Shown here: positions 45,141 to 57,530 of the stretch, one piece after another
Position numbering within the stretch: position 1 is the stretch's first letter
Layout: every line of letters starts with the position of its first letter
From: Typhlomys cinereus
Lineage: Eukaryota > Chordata > Mammalia > Rodentia > Platacanthomyidae
Length of the DNA: 64,000 nt
Direction of reading: 5' to 3'
Assembly (NCBI GenBank): GCA_023101885.1
Contig: JALPQD010000143.1
Location: forward strand, 3,683,723 to 3,747,722
The notes under the pieces: model-generated
Databases searched by the model: none
Seen by the model: the letters and a program-made list of their open reading frames with translations, nothing else
Told to the model about the DNA's origin: nothing
Program-made: the position numbers and the translations under genes

Positions 45141-46289
45141 AATAAATATAATCAGACATAGAGGTATTACAGGCTGGAGGCTGGACAAGGTAAAAACATC
45201 AGCCTCATATTGCTGTAATTAGAATCATTCCAGGTTCCTTTGTTCACTCTAAGAGAAACCATTTGTAGTTAAATAGTTTCTTCTCCAAAAGTCAAGCCAA
45301 GGATGACAAACAAAGCAAATAAAACAAAAAAATTCACCGGTCCTAGTGTTACAAGTTACAAAATGCTAAGCAAACTATTTTGAAATAGAAAGTCAAGGCT
45401 TGGCCAGTAGGTAGAAAACATTCTTAAAATTGAACCAGATGGTAGTGGCATTTTTCTGAAATGTTGGAGGAAGCACCTCCTTCTCAGTAGACTGAATGAA
45501 TTAGTTGCTGTCTGAAGTATGAACTTTGATCAGCTCCAGAGAGCTGATTGGGTAATAAAAGAAACAGTATTAAAATGGTTTCATTGCAAAATAAATCAGA
45601 ATAAGGACAAGCGAAGCTCAAGAGATTATGATGGGAGAATGTTTTGTGAGCCTTAAGAAAACCTTCATTTCCAAAAAGGGCCTTAATCCTGGATATGTCA
45701 GGAATCAAAGTAAAGTCTGGTAGCCATTTGTTGAGAATATTACACAATACTCTGTGTTCCTGAAAGAACCACAATGTGACCATTACAGCATCATGTTTCT
45801 TTCCCATTTGCCAAAATAAACAGTCCCTGGAAAGACTTTTTGGCTGTCCAGTAAATTATGATTTACAGTTATATGTGCATGTCACTCAGTCATCTATAAG
45901 TATGACTGCATCCCTCATGTCACACATCAGGACAATTGTATCCCTTATTGCAATTTCAACAGACAAATTGAGAAACTGGATACAGAACTTTCTCTTCATA
46001 GACCCAAATCTCTTGTCATTTCTAAGTAAGTTTCTTGTTTCCACTGATGTCTGTATCTTCCCGATTTACATATTTTCTTCTTTTCTTATCTTTCCTCTCT
46101 CTCTGTCTTTCCTTCTTGCTTTTCCTCCTTGTTTCCCTTTGTTTCTTTCATTTCTGCTTTCCCCTCTCTTTCTCATTCCCTCCATTTCTTTATATCTCTT
46201 TCTTTCAACTTGTTTTCTCATAAAAGCTTATTGGCAGCTAAAAGCCTAGAATATCAAGAGTACTTTCCTGGACAGATGTTCCATTGAAA
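45141..46289. other. Unique sequence with a pyrimidine-rich tract
   Basis: The polypyrimidine tract at about 46,075-46,205 drives the 157-codon plus frame (45,776-46,249), whose C-terminal half is Leu/Phe/Ser-rich from CTT/TTC content. No element recognised elsewhere. Confidence 0.4.
46075..46208 (+). repeat. Polypyrimidine tract
   Basis: C/T-rich over about 130 bp with few purines. Not attached to an identified element. Confidence 0.75.
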
Positions 46290-46495
46290 ATGGCAGAGAA
46301 CTTGCCTAATATGCAAGTCCTGGATTTGATTCCTAGCACCACATAAAACCAAGAAAGGTGGCTCAGGTCTATTATCCTAGAACTTGAGAGTTAGAGGCAG
46401 GAGGATCAGAAGTTCAAGGTGATCTATCCTTGGTTACATAGGGAGTTTGAGACCAGCCTGGCCTGTATGAGTCTTCTTAAAAAGAAAGAAAAAGG
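46290..46495 (+). mobile_element. ID-B1 composite SINE (B4-like), sense
   Basis: The ID part ('gaacttgcctaatatgcaag', 'ttgattcctagcaccac') is joined to a B1 part ('ggtggctcaggtctattatc', 'gagttagaggcaggaggatc', 'gagaccagcctggcctg') and an A-rich tail. This order is the B4/ID-B1 fusion known from rodents. Confidence 0.75.
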
Positions 46496-47134
46496 AAAGG
46501 AAGGGACAGCAATAACTGTACTTTTGTTGTGCTCCCCTGGACTCCTGTCAGATGTATACTAAGATGCCTACAGTTTTAACTTTCAGAATCTAAGTCTGAT
46601 CATTCTTGGGTTGTTTCTTGTTCTCATCATGTAGCTATGCATACAAGAACATCATGTGTTGTTTTGGATCTATAACCAAACCTGTTAGGTTGCAGTTGGC
46701 AAGTTTCTGGTAGCTTTGAACACATCAATAACCTCACCCAGCCATGTTCACATAGTAAGACTCACGTCATATCTGAACATGATAGAGTCATCTACATGTA
46801 GCATTTTGATTTATGAAATAAGAGCTAATATTTTGTTGGTTTAAATATATCTATGTTTATCACATCACAAAAGAAATACATTAACTTGTCTATTTAAAAT
46901 ATGTTCACATTTATAAGCATGTTAATATGCATTCTCTAATTTTACCCTACTCTCCTTTTATGAACAAATACAGAATTTTACAGATGAGAAATAAAAAACT
47001 GGAAGAAAGGAACTGCATATTTTCACTACAAATGGTATGTGTTTCAGTTAATCTGTTGCTTTGACTTGCACACAGGATAGGGTGTACACATAGTGAAATA
47101 TCATGTAAGATACCACATAGGAAGTTACCAATGA
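46496..47134. other. Unique intergenic sequence
   Basis: No element recognised before the L1 start. Confidence 0.35.
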
Positions 47135-48590
47135 CAATAAGAGAGAGATGTGGAGAGCGGGGAACTCTCCTACATTGCTGGTGGGAATGCAGGCTCATAC
47201 AGCCACTCTGGTGAGCCGTCTGGTGATTCTTAAAGAAATTAAAGATTGAAATGCCATATGACCCTGCTATTCCACTTTTGGGAATAACCCCCCATACAGC
47301 AAACATTCACCTCGATAGCACAAGCATGATCATGTTCATAGCAGCACTGTTTACAATAGCAAAGTCATGGAATCAACCCAAATGCCCAACAGTTGATGAG
47401 TGGATAAGGAAAATGTGTACATTTATACAATGGAATACTACTCAGCCATCAAAAATGATAAATTAATGCAATTTGCCAGGAAATGGATGGAATTAGAAAC
47501 AATTATATCGAGTGAAGTATCCCAGACACAGAAAATTAAGCACCGTATGTACTCTCTAATAAGTGGATCCTAGTACCAAACCCACTTAGAGACACTCAAG
47601 GATAAATCTCTGTAATACCTACAGTAAATGCAAAGATTATAAACAGGAGGGAAGGGGAAGGAGGGCCCCACCAGAAACAAGGAGAGAGGGAACCATGTTG
47701 CAGCAGAGAAAATAGGCCTCCATCAAGGACTGCAAGGAAGTAATGAGACATCTGGTTAAGTTCACAGACTTTCCTTCCTGATCGTTTGCACCTGATGGGG
47801 TATGATCTTACCAGAAATGGAGGGAGTATAGTCTAGCAGATAGAAAGTAACCATTTTGCAAATGGGTGATTGACCCCTCCCTCACTGTGGTTTCCTACTT
47901 TTATTCCATCTACCTTTGAATATACTCTTATAACAAGACTCTAATTTAACAGGTTTTTAACTCTGGCCAGGGGCTGACATCCAATACCCATCAGTATGGA
48001 TCCAAGGGCATTGCAGGAACAGCAAAACTGAAAAAAAGATCAACAACCATGATTCAGAACATCAGAGACTCTAGATCGACCACCTGGAACTAGACCAGCT
48101 TAATCTCTCCCCATCCTGAAGCTCAGGGAAATTTGCGGAAGAGGGGGCGGTAAGATTGTAAGAGCACAAGGATGGGAGGAGTAAGATATGCAAGATACTT
48201 CACAGAAGTTAGGGCTGAAGCAAACATAGTAGGACTTTGAATGACCTGTGCAATGTCAAACACATTATTGACCCCTCAAATTCTAGCATGGACTAAAGGC
48301 ACTAAGATCCTTGGAGGCAAGGGACTGACAGTCACAGTAGTGTTCCTAAGCTTAAGGGGAACACAGGAAAGGGTTCTGAGAAATGCCTCTGGGTCCTTGC
48401 ACCTCATTGGAGAGGAGGACCCAGAGGAGAATTTGGCATGCACATTAAAGGATGCTCCAGGGATGGGAGGGGGAGGCACTGGGGCATGGGGATGAAAGGA
48501 GGAGGGGAGGGGGGAAGCAGGGAGGTAAGGGGATGGAGGAAGGGGATCGATATACCTGTTAAGTTTGTGTGAGCAGAAATAAAAAAAGAG
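47135..48590 (+). mobile_element. 5'-truncated L1, sense: ORF2 C-terminus and full 3' UTR
   Basis: Starts in ORF2 ('attgctggtgggaatgcagg'). The frame at 47,251-47,466 reads 'MPYDPAIPLLGI', 'WNQPKCPTVDEWIRKM', a typical ORF2p end, but is broken after 'PSKMIN'. A 3' UTR of about 1 kb follows, with G-rich purine stretches (48,464-48,545) and the end 'cctgttaagtttgtgtgagc' plus 'agaaataaaaaaag'. The antisense tails at 21.1, 23.9 and 53.9 kb are copies of this 3' UTR family. Confidence 0.88.
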
Positions 48591-48665
48591 AGAGAGAAAG
48601 ACAGAGATTCAGAGAGACAGAGAGAGACAGAGACAGAGAGAGAAAGAGAGATAGAGATAAAAGAA
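48578..48665 (+). repeat. (GA)n-rich purine tract after L1 tail
   Basis: GAGA/GACAGA units for about 80 bp, probably grown from the L1 A-rich end. Confidence 0.8.
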
Positions 48666-50699
48666 ATGAGGTTAACGTAACAGATAGCTAACGCAAGTCA
48701 TACCTCTAGTCAAAAGTCTTCTAAGTTAAGAGCTCTTTCTTTAGTTTTATTGCTGCCACGTGGCCTTTCTTTCCAATATAGATTTCTAGAAAATAGTAGG
48801 TTTTAGAGTATAACTAGTCTTTCCTAATTAAGCTTTTTATAGGCCATTTACCTAAAATTTCTCATTACAGTATTGGTTTCAACCATACTCTTATTTTACA
48901 CGTCATTGAATTTCTTTTGATGTAATAGCAGTCCTTTCATAACATATTAACTTTCTACTGTTTAATTGAAAAGAATGGGATGGATGGCATTCCTTTAGGA
49001 AGATGTAAATGGTATTCTACGATGATATGTACCAGCTGAAAATTCATAGTGGTAGGCTTCCTTTCTGAAGATAGCAATGCAGGCCTATTCATCTCCTGAC
49101 AAAGGGTTGCCAGCCGTGCTGCATAAACAGAAGCCTCTGCAGTCAGGAGGTGACAGGCTTGGCCGATCTGTGCTTTTCTACTGATAAAAATGAAAGCAGC
49201 GACACAACTGAACTCTTTCATTTTCCACAAGGACTCATTAAGTGTAATCTAACAAACTTTCCAGGATGGTCGCAGAACAAACGAAAGGCTCTCCTGCATC
49301 AAGGATATCAGACAGTTATTTCAGTTTTGTTTTGATTTCTTAGACTATTTTTATTTGGTAAATGCTAAGGAGAATCAAAAGTGAACATAAATATTGTGAT
49401 AAATATTCCTCAGTGCTATAGTAAATAATCCAAAATTCTCCATATGTTCATGTTAAAATCTCTTTCATAGGTAAAGGAGAATATTGATCAGACCATGAAA
49501 TTATCAAATAGTGAAACAGAAATGATTATCAAACTATCCTAACATTTTATTTTGTTTTCCTCATACTATTTAAATTTTCTTTTGAGACTCTATGCCCAAA
49601 TTCAGCACCAAATCAGAGACTTTTGGTTTGTTGGTTGAATAAGAATATCATACAATAGCCATATTTAGTCATAATACAATATAAGCATGATTTTGTTTTA
49701 AGAAGGCACAGATTATATTCTACGTTAGGACATACAAACTCTATATTTTGCACAGAAAAATCTACAAGGCCCCATTGCTTAAGTTGAGAATGATGTGTCA
49801 TTCTTTTCATGGCTTTGCACTACAAGATAGCCAAACCATTTGTTTTATGGCAGGAAAAGAGGAGGAAATTCTGAGTTATTTGCATAGGGAAACAATGGTC
49901 TTTTCAGCTTGATTGCTCTTGTCAGAATTACAGTGTGAGTGCAGTGTGTGTCTCATTTTCTATCAAAACTGGACGGCAAGGGTGCATAACTGTGCAAAGA
50001 TCAGATATTAACTTGACATATCTGAACTCAGTTAGGAAGTCATTTAAAAATGTTGGTTGCCTCAACAAAACAACCAAGTGAAAAACAGAAAGGACAAATG
50101 AAATGGAAAATATACCTAGTCAAATATCTTCTTCCCACAAACCATAGAAGTTCTAGGAAGAACAGAAGACAGCTCCAGTCATAACTGTTTTATCATAGTG
50201 GCAATTATATGGAAGAGCACCCAGAAAATAGTAGCTTCTCTTTTTTTCAGCAAAAGACAAAGAGTTGCTCATATCAGTTAAATATAATGAGAGGTGATGT
50301 TCAGTGACAAGGTAAAATGATGGCAAGCATTGCCTCCCTTTGCAACCATGGGTTTCTTGACTTTTCTTAGAGCAAACATTTCTAAATAGTATATGGTGGG
50401 CCCATGGAAGATCACTAGGTAGACAATTCCCAACATTGGGAGAGGTGGAGGTAATAAAGTGGACCAGAGCTTTAAAATGTGTCTTCAGATGTGAATGTGT
50501 ATGTGCAAGTTGTGCATGCATCTGTTTGTGTGTGACTCTTTGTCAAGAGCTTCAGCGAAATGGTGACTGCTTAACACCTGTCTCCAGAGACTTGCTTACA
50601 ACAGAATACGGAACGTAGCCCTTCCTTCGCCAAGCTCTTCCATCCCAAATACCATTCATTCCCCCAAGCTGGATGACAATGTTTCCTTAGTCCTGTGTC
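48666..50699. other. Unique intergenic sequence, 2 kb, with a possible regulatory stretch
   Basis: Repeat-free. The segment 48,990-49,260 is more balanced in base composition and keeps CpGs ('ccagccgtgctgcataaaca'); see findings. Frames of 91 and 122 codons show no domain. Confidence 0.4.
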
Positions 50700-50832
50700 C
50701 CCTTCAGACTGTGTTCCATCAAAAATGCATCTACTATCCTCTTGGAAGTAAGGGACTCTTCAGTATTGTATCCTTAGGGCGTGGCACAGAGTAGGTGTGC
50801 AGAAATTCATCCCTGGAGGAATTAAAGATAGC
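50700..50832 (+). mobile_element. L2 3'-end relic, sense
   Basis: 'gtatccttagggcgtggcac' and 'agagtaggtgtgcagaaatt' match the L2 terminal pattern. Confidence 0.55.
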
Positions 50833-51359
50833 CTAGTTTTGCCAGATTGAAACACTGTAAGTAGGTTCTTAACTTACATTGGCAGAGTTTTCTGCAAGTT
50901 TCAGTAAAATTATGACTATTGAAATAGCCGCGCCTGTGTCCAGACTTAGTTAACAAACAGCGAGCTGATTAGCAACTGTAGATCTTTGCATATCTTACTT
51001 TGAAGAAACTACAAAACTAATACTTTCCCCTTTTGCCTGTGTGGGTTTGTGATACTGTTCAATAGAATTTATCTTATTAATCAAGCACAAGAATTGAGAT
51101 TTTTATGCCACTGTCTCATGAGTTTGGTAGTCGTCCTTGTGCCTGAAGAGCCAGAAAGAGATGTTACTGGCTGCATGGTGAAATAACTCTCACAGCAGTT
51201 TAAACATTTCAAACTTCAGTTGGCATAAAGTACTAAGAGCAGTGGGAAGAGGGAGGGTCAAAGAAACTTATTACGTGTCTCTGTCCTCAAGTGATGTGAA
51301 CTTTAGCTGTGATGAAGATGCATCTTATGGTTTATTTTCCCATTATCTCCGGGTCTGCA
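50833..51359. other. Unique sequence, candidate regulatory stretch
   Basis: Repeat-free, lying between two L2 relics. Has 'aatagccgcgcctgtgtcc' and several TAAT/ATTA and TTTGCATA motifs. Confidence 0.35.
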
Positions 51360-51630
51360 CTGGCCACCTCCTCTTTTGTTGCCCTCCATAGCCCTAGTGC
51401 CCACATATTCTCACCATCACTCTCTGGCTCCTAATTTTACCTTTTTTCTTTTACACTACTCATCACTTATCTGCAATCAGTTTTATTGTTCATTTGTGTA
51501 ATGTATCTTCTTCCACTAGAAAGAAATCTCATGAATGAAAAAGAGCTGTTGTTCTTTCTTTTTATTGCTCCAAGTCTGGTGATCAAGGCACAGACCTCTT
51601 AATAAATGTTGTTGAATGAAAAACCAATAT
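51360..51630 (+). mobile_element. L2 3' end, sense
   Basis: 'ttattgttcatttgtgtaat', 'aagaaatctcatgaatgaaa' and 'taataaatgttgttgaatga' give the L2 3' end order, with a clear terminal 'gttgaatgaa'. Confidence 0.7.
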
Positions 51631-53904
51631 CCAGGGACCTAGATCTCCCCTATCTTCTAGAGATTAGATAATCTCTGACCACTTCACTTCTAAAATTTTA
51701 GGGTGTCTCTGATTAAGACAAATGCCCAGGCAGTATATAAGAAAAGAACTAAAAACAGTAATCTCTTCTTAAACTACCCAGAAGATAACTGTGGAATCCA
51801 ATAGGTTTTGCTGCTTGCACATATTGCGTGAGACTTTTTTTCTTCAACAAGACATTGTGTCTTCTTTTCTTTTTATGGCTCCTTTGTCTGCCAGCATCAA
51901 TTTTTGTTGCCATCTTTTTTGCTGAAGTGGCAATAGTTGAGATGAACTTCAAGAACATCTAGAGGAATTTTACAGTATGCACAACTTTTCCCCACAGAAA
52001 TACTCTTTTTATGGATGTTATAGTCCCTTAGGATATGAAGGTGATAGGAACTAAATTGCTTATTTGAGGAAGAAAAAGAATCAATACATATCTTCTTAAT
52101 AAGGTAAGACTTTGGATTTTTTCTTTTGCTGAGACACAATGAAGTTATGATGTACAATTCAATTACTGGCTAAATAATTCAGAGTTCTTTTGTCCTAAAA
52201 TACATCAATTACATCTGTAACATTTAGTTACAAATGTATTTTTTAAGACTGCATGCTTACACAGATATACAAACCACCTATTAAATGTTCTCACAATGAC
52301 TATCTGGCTTTTCAGACATGATATCTTGGCTGATACCTGATGGCATAGCTGAAGAACGGCAATTCTGCATCTTTGGCTTTAAATTTTCTGTTCTGAAGGG
52401 AATGAATAAGCATGTAAATTAACCATGAATCATTACAGTCACTTGTCAATCCCAAAATAAATGAGCAAGCTAGGCCAAAAATGACTGGCTGGCATATTGG
52501 AGAATATATCAAAATATATTTATTTCTTCAATTAAATATATGGTTTTCACTGGGTTAGGTTAGCCTTATATGATTGACACACATCAAATTAAAGGAATGA
52601 TGAAGAGAACAGGAGCAGTTGGCCAGAGGGTAAAAGACAAAATTTGAAAAAATATCAGGAATTTGTTTAAGATTGGGATAGATGATCTTGAAAACACTTT
52701 CTAATCAGACACTGCATGATTTTAAGACATTGCAGCCTATTTCCATGCGCCTCTGCCCAGCAACCTCTTGCAGGATTCCAGCAGGGAGCCAAAATGCCTG
52801 TGATAATGTGGAAGAGATAATTAGCTGTCTTCCACATGGATTCTCAAACAGCACATCTCATATTTTCCAAGCTGATTGTAGCATAAGAGTTTGCAGATGA
52901 GATGAGATTGTTAAAAATACCACATCTTAGGCTGTCTCTATTCTTGAGCATCGTAGATTCTAATTGAGTAGACATAGTTTGGAAAACAGGGAAGTACTTT
53001 CCTATAATTCTATCAGGGATTATATTACTTGGCTTTTTGAAATAAACTAAAATAAAATGGTGAACTACAAACATACACACAATAGCTTTTCTAACTTTAT
53101 CTTTTCTCTATATAAGAAGTTATATATTTAAAATTTATGATCACATCTAAATTTGGGTATTATTTTTGTTGTGTGTATATTAAGTGTAGAAACATAAAGG
53201 TGTTTTAAAATTCAATGTATTGTACATTGTATAATGTTCTGCACATAAAATACGAAATGTAAAATTGCACATGTGTTTATTTGAAAATGTCAAAAGACAA
53301 AGAGATGTTTTTCTTCTTCGTTTTTATTATAATGTGAATTCTCAGTAGGGAGTACTTTAAAAATTTTAAAACAATCTGAAATTGCTAGCAAAAATGATTT
53401 AGATTGCATTTATGACATTATTCATCATGGAGGAAATGATTTGTGAAAGGTTCACTAACATATGAACAATTTTTTTAAAAAATTCTGTAGCATCTTGTGT
53501 ATGAACTAGATGTTATTTAATTATAGACAGAAACAAATGACTCTGAGGCACATTTTTATGTTTTCAAAGCAGAATATTTTTGATAACTTAACAAAAAAAT
53601 GCAAAAAAGATGCAATGAAAAACGTGTAGGCAGTTAATATGATAAAATCATTAATTAAAATCTGTAACTCCCTGCTGTTATTCTATAATGTACTCATCAC
53701 TAGGAAACAGAAGATAAATTTTTTTTTCATTAATTCATAGCTTTCTTTGAAGAAACAAATGAAGATATTCTCATTTATTTGATAGGCAAAGGGTTCAATG
53801 TCTCTGATCATAATTTTTCTTCAGATTCCTAGACGAAAATTCCATAGTAATACAGTAGTTTAATGAAAGTGAATGCTACAAATCTTATAAGGAATTATTA
53901 TTTT
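51631..53904. other. Unique AT-rich intergenic sequence, 2.3 kb
   Basis: No repeat recognised. The block 52,680-52,920 has homeodomain-like 'gataattagc' and balanced composition. Minus frames of 86, 66 and 78 codons have no domain. Confidence 0.4.
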
Positions 53905-54344
53905 TATAACATTTTTATTATTATTTCTGCTCATACAAACTTAATAGGTACACCGGTTCCCTCCCTCCCTCCTCCTCCCCTGACCCCCCTGCTCCCCCTC
54001 CCCTCCCTCCCCATCCCCAGTGCCTCTCCCCCCAATCCCCGGAGAATCCTTTAATGTGCACGCCAGACTCTCCTCTGGGCTCTCCTCTCTGATGACGTAC
54101 AAGGACCCAGTGGCATTTCCCTGAACCCTTTCCCGTGTTCCCCTTAAGCACAGGAACACTACTATGGCTGTCAATTCCTTGCCTCCAAGGATCTTGGTGC
54201 CTTTAGCAAATGCTAGACTTTGTGGGGTCAGTAGTTTGTTGGACATTGCGCCGGGCATGCAAAGTCCAATTATGATTGCTTCGGCCCTAACTTGTGTAGA
54301 GTATCTCGCATATCATTGCTCCTCCCATTTAACCTCCGCCTTTA
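53905..54344 (-). mobile_element. 5'-truncated L1 3' UTR, antisense
   Basis: 'gctcatacaaacttaatagg', C-rich block, 'ctctgatgacgtacaaggac', 'actactatggctgtcaattc'. This is the reverse complement of about 48.13-48.57 kb. No clear target duplication. Confidence 0.8.
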
Positions 54345-54600
54345 ACCTGTGATCCTCTTACCTCATCTTCTTGAGTTGGTGGGACTACTAGACAAACCTA
54401 GTCTCTCATTCTCCCTCTCTCTTTCTTTCTCTTCTTCTTCTCTCCCTCTCTCCCCCTCCCTTTTTCTCTTTTCCTTTTCCCCTCCTCTCTTCTTTCCTTT
54501 ATTATTTCCTCCCTTTCCACCTTGTGCTAGAAGTCAAATTATTATACCTTCTCAGGTGCCCCACCACTTAGCCATGTCCTCAGTCCCTTCAGTCCTAAAG
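54345..54600 (-). mobile_element. B4-like (ID-B1) SINE, antisense, split by pyrimidine expansion
   Basis: Left part 'gatcctcttacctcatcttc' and 'gagttggtgggactacta' is antisense B1. Right part 'ttagccatgtcctcagtccc' is antisense ID. A (CT)n expansion at about 54,403-54,525 lies between. Confidence 0.45.
54403..54525 (+). repeat. Polypyrimidine (CT)n tract inside SINE
   Basis: About 120 bp of C/T, splitting the antisense B1 and ID halves of a composite SINE. Confidence 0.75.
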
Positions 54601-54799
54601 GTAGGTAGTGTGAATTTATAAGAAAATTTGAAATCTGAATCAGCAACAGCCACCTTTTCTTATGCACATTTTCTAAAACTCTGAAATGTTCCTCTATCTT
54701 TTCCCTTTCAGGAACATTTCACAATTTTTTTTTTTTTTGTTGCTGCATAGTGGAGTTCTGACAAGGTAAAAAAGACATGTTTGGCATTTCAAGCAAAAA

Positions 54800-55779
54800 C
54801 CTTTGAGACTCTGACAAATCTATGCACTGTGAAATGGTCACCACCATTGAGCTAGTTAATGTATCAATTGCTTCACACAGATACCACCTCCTCTTTTCCT
54901 ACTTGTCTTTATTTGTAAAGAACACATTGGATCTAGCTTTTCACCAAGTTTCATGGACATAGGACAGTGTATTAATGTTTATCATTAGGATAAATTTCAA
55001 GTCTTTAGAATTTATCTTTCATAATTAAGATTTCATCAACTGGACAAACCTCACTCTTTTTCATAACCCAACCCCTTAAAAATCACCATTTTTTTTCTCT
55101 GTATGTATAAATTCAATTGTTAAAGAAATCAGTATCACATCTTTCTTGCAGAAAGTGATGTATTTCATGATATTTGCATTCAAGCATACCTTGTATTTGA
55201 CCAAATTTATCACCTTGTTATCCTCTGCTGTTCATTCCCACGAGTTCCTTCCCTCTTTAAAGTAGCCCCCTCTACTTTCATGTCATTTATAAATATTTAT
55301 GTATTTTACATATGAGAGAAAGCAGGTGATATTTGTCTTTCTAAATTTCTTTATTTACTGCTTATTGTGATCTCTAGTTTGTTTCCTTAACTTGCTATGT
55401 ATATATTTTTTAAATGATACAATTTCATTCTTCCTTATGACAGAATAAAAGTCCATTGGGTTATATACCACATTCTCTTTACCCATTCATTGATCACTGA
55501 TTCCATAACTTGACCTTTGTGAAAAACAATGAATGTTAAATAGCTCTGTAGAATGCTGACTTAGATTCCTTTGGAATATTCCCAACAATAACATACCTGG
55601 ATCTATACTGATTTTTTTCCTGTGCTGATTTTCTGACTGACTGTAGTAGTTCTAATTCCCAACAGTATCATGTAAATATTACTGTTCTCTTACATCTTTG
55701 TCAACATTTTTTAATAATAGCTATTCTGACTGGAATGGAAAAGAATCTCAATGTAGTTATTATTTATGTTTTAAAGGGG
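54800..55779 (-). mobile_element. Ancient L1 (L1M-type) 3' end, antisense, part 1
   Basis: 'atgcactgtgaaatggtcac', 'gagctagttaatgtatcaat', 'tccattgggttatataccac', 'gctattctgactggaat' follow the antisense L1M 3' UTR into ORF2. Continues beyond two SINE insertions. Confidence 0.65.
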
Positions 55780-56018
55780 GGTGATGGAAGAGAGCACTCA
55801 AGTGTGTGTACTTGTAGAGGCCCAAGGGTTATATTGAAAATCATCCTGGTTTCCTCTACCTCTTTTTTGCTTGCTCTGGGATTTCCCAGGCTTTCAGGGC
55901 CTGGATTGTTGGCAAGCCATCACAAGGCCTGCCATTTTTGCATGAGATCTGGGAATCTGAACTCAGTCCTTTTGTTTGTAAGACAAAGTCTTTAACCCCT
56001 GAACCATCTCCCCAGGCC
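55780..56018 (-). mobile_element. B2-like SINE, antisense
   Basis: 'gtagaggcccaagggttata', 'gatctgggaatctgaactca' and 'ccatctccccaggcc' give a full reverse-complement SINE from tail to head. Confidence 0.75.
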
Positions 56019-56078
56019 AAGAATGTTGAATATCTTTTAATACCTATGGATCCTTTGCACTGTATCTTTTTTTCTTTT

Positions 56079-56372
56079 ACATGTGTTTTTGTGCATGTGT
56101 GCATGTGTGAGTGTGTGGGCGTGTGTGTGTGTGTGTGTGTACTAGTGAACTCATGAAGGTGCATGATTGTGGAGGCCCAAGGGTGATATTGAGAATCATC
56201 CTGGATTGCTATACTTCCTTACTGCTTTGCTGTGGGGTTTCCCAGGCTCCACCTTCTAGGGCCATAATTAGAGACTACAATCATCTCTGCATAAGTGGGA
56301 TGTAGGAATTTTAACTCAGGTCTTTTTGCTTTGAAAGCAAAGGGTTTAACCTCAAAGTCATCTCCATAACCT
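56079..56372 (-). mobile_element. B2-like SINE, antisense, (TG)n end
   Basis: (TG)n at about 56,119-56,140, then 'ggaggcccaagggtgatatt', 'taactcaggtctttttgctt' and 'catctccataacctt'. Independent copy about 60 bp from the previous one. Confidence 0.75.
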
Positions 56373-57254
56373 TGTATTATATCCCTTAAGAGCTCTGTTT
56401 ATTTCATTATTGTATTACTGATTATATTATTTATTTAGTGTTTGAAGCTTTAATTCATTATATATTATTGATCTTCTATCAGATAAGCAACTGGGAAAGA
56501 TTTTCTCCTATTCTGAAGACTATGTCTTCATTCCACTTACTCTCCTTTCTTGTGCAAAGTTTTTTAAATTTCATTCCATAATATTTGTCAATTTTACTGG
56601 CGTTTCTTGTACAGTTATTCTTTTCAGAAAGAGTCCACACCTTTGCTACAATCTTGAAGTATTTCCCTGCTTTCCTTTGGCTGTGTCAAAGTTTCAGGTC
56701 TTACATTGATATCTGTGATCCATTTTGGAGTGACTTTTTTACAGGAAGAGAAAAAAGGATCTATTTTGATTCTTCTGTATATAAATGATTAGTTTTCTGA
56801 ACATGATTTCTTTATGAGGCTGTCTTTTATCTAATGTGTATTAGATAATTGGTAAGCTTATATTTTCTGTTCCATTGGTCTACATTTCTGTTTCATGATG
56901 TCATGTTTTTTTTGTTGGTATGGTTTTATAGTATAATTTGAATTCAAGGTGATTCTTTATTACACATTACACATCTAAGTTGTCGATATTCTCTTGTTTA
57001 ATTCTGGTAGGCCACACATGTCTATACATGTATCTACTTCTAGATTTTCTAGTTTGTTAGAATGTCAGGTTTCAAAACACCATTATGGTCTGAATTTCAT
57101 TTGAATTTTATTAATACCTTTCATCTGTAGTTTTATTAAGTTGGACCAACTCTAACTTTCTTTTGATTTTACCAGGGATGTGTCAATCTAGTTTATTTCT
57201 TCAAAGAACTAACTGTTTCAATGATTTCATTTTGTCTTTTTAGTTTACCTGTTG
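56373..57254 (-). mobile_element. Ancient L1 ORF2 region, antisense, part 2
   Basis: 'ttttctcctattctgaagac', 'gtttcaggtcttacattgat', 'gttccattggtctacatttc' and 'ttatttcttcaaagaactaa' are antisense L1 ORF2 blocks in order, continuing from 55,779. Total span of the host L1 is about 2.4 kb. Confidence 0.7.
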
Positions 57255-57530
57255 TCATGATTTGAATGTAAGTTGCCTCCATAGGTTCATGTGTTTGAAT
57301 TCTTAACTGGAGTTAATGTTTGGGAAATTCATGGTGTTTTTAGAGAGTAATGCCTTGCTGAATGAAGGCACATCACAGGAAGTGGCCTGAAAGTATGGTA
57401 GACCTGCTCTGCTTCCTCTCCTTGCTCTCTCTGCCTTCTGATGGCTTCAGTAACCTGAACCAAACTCCTGCTTCTGTTTATAGTCATGTCTTCTGCTATG
57501 TGATTCCTACTGTAATGGACTGTAGTTACT
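57255..57530 (+). mobile_element. MaLR-type LTR, sense
   Basis: 'catgatttgaatgtaagttg', 'aggttcatgtgtttgaattc', 'gaaggcacatcacaggaagt' and 'ctgccttctgatggcttc'. This is the 5' to middle part of a sense MaLR LTR. Confidence 0.65.

Noticed and set aside
45776..46249. 157-codon plus-strand frame with Leu/Phe-rich 'membrane-like' end
   Set aside because: The hydrophobic half is a translation of a polypyrimidine tract.
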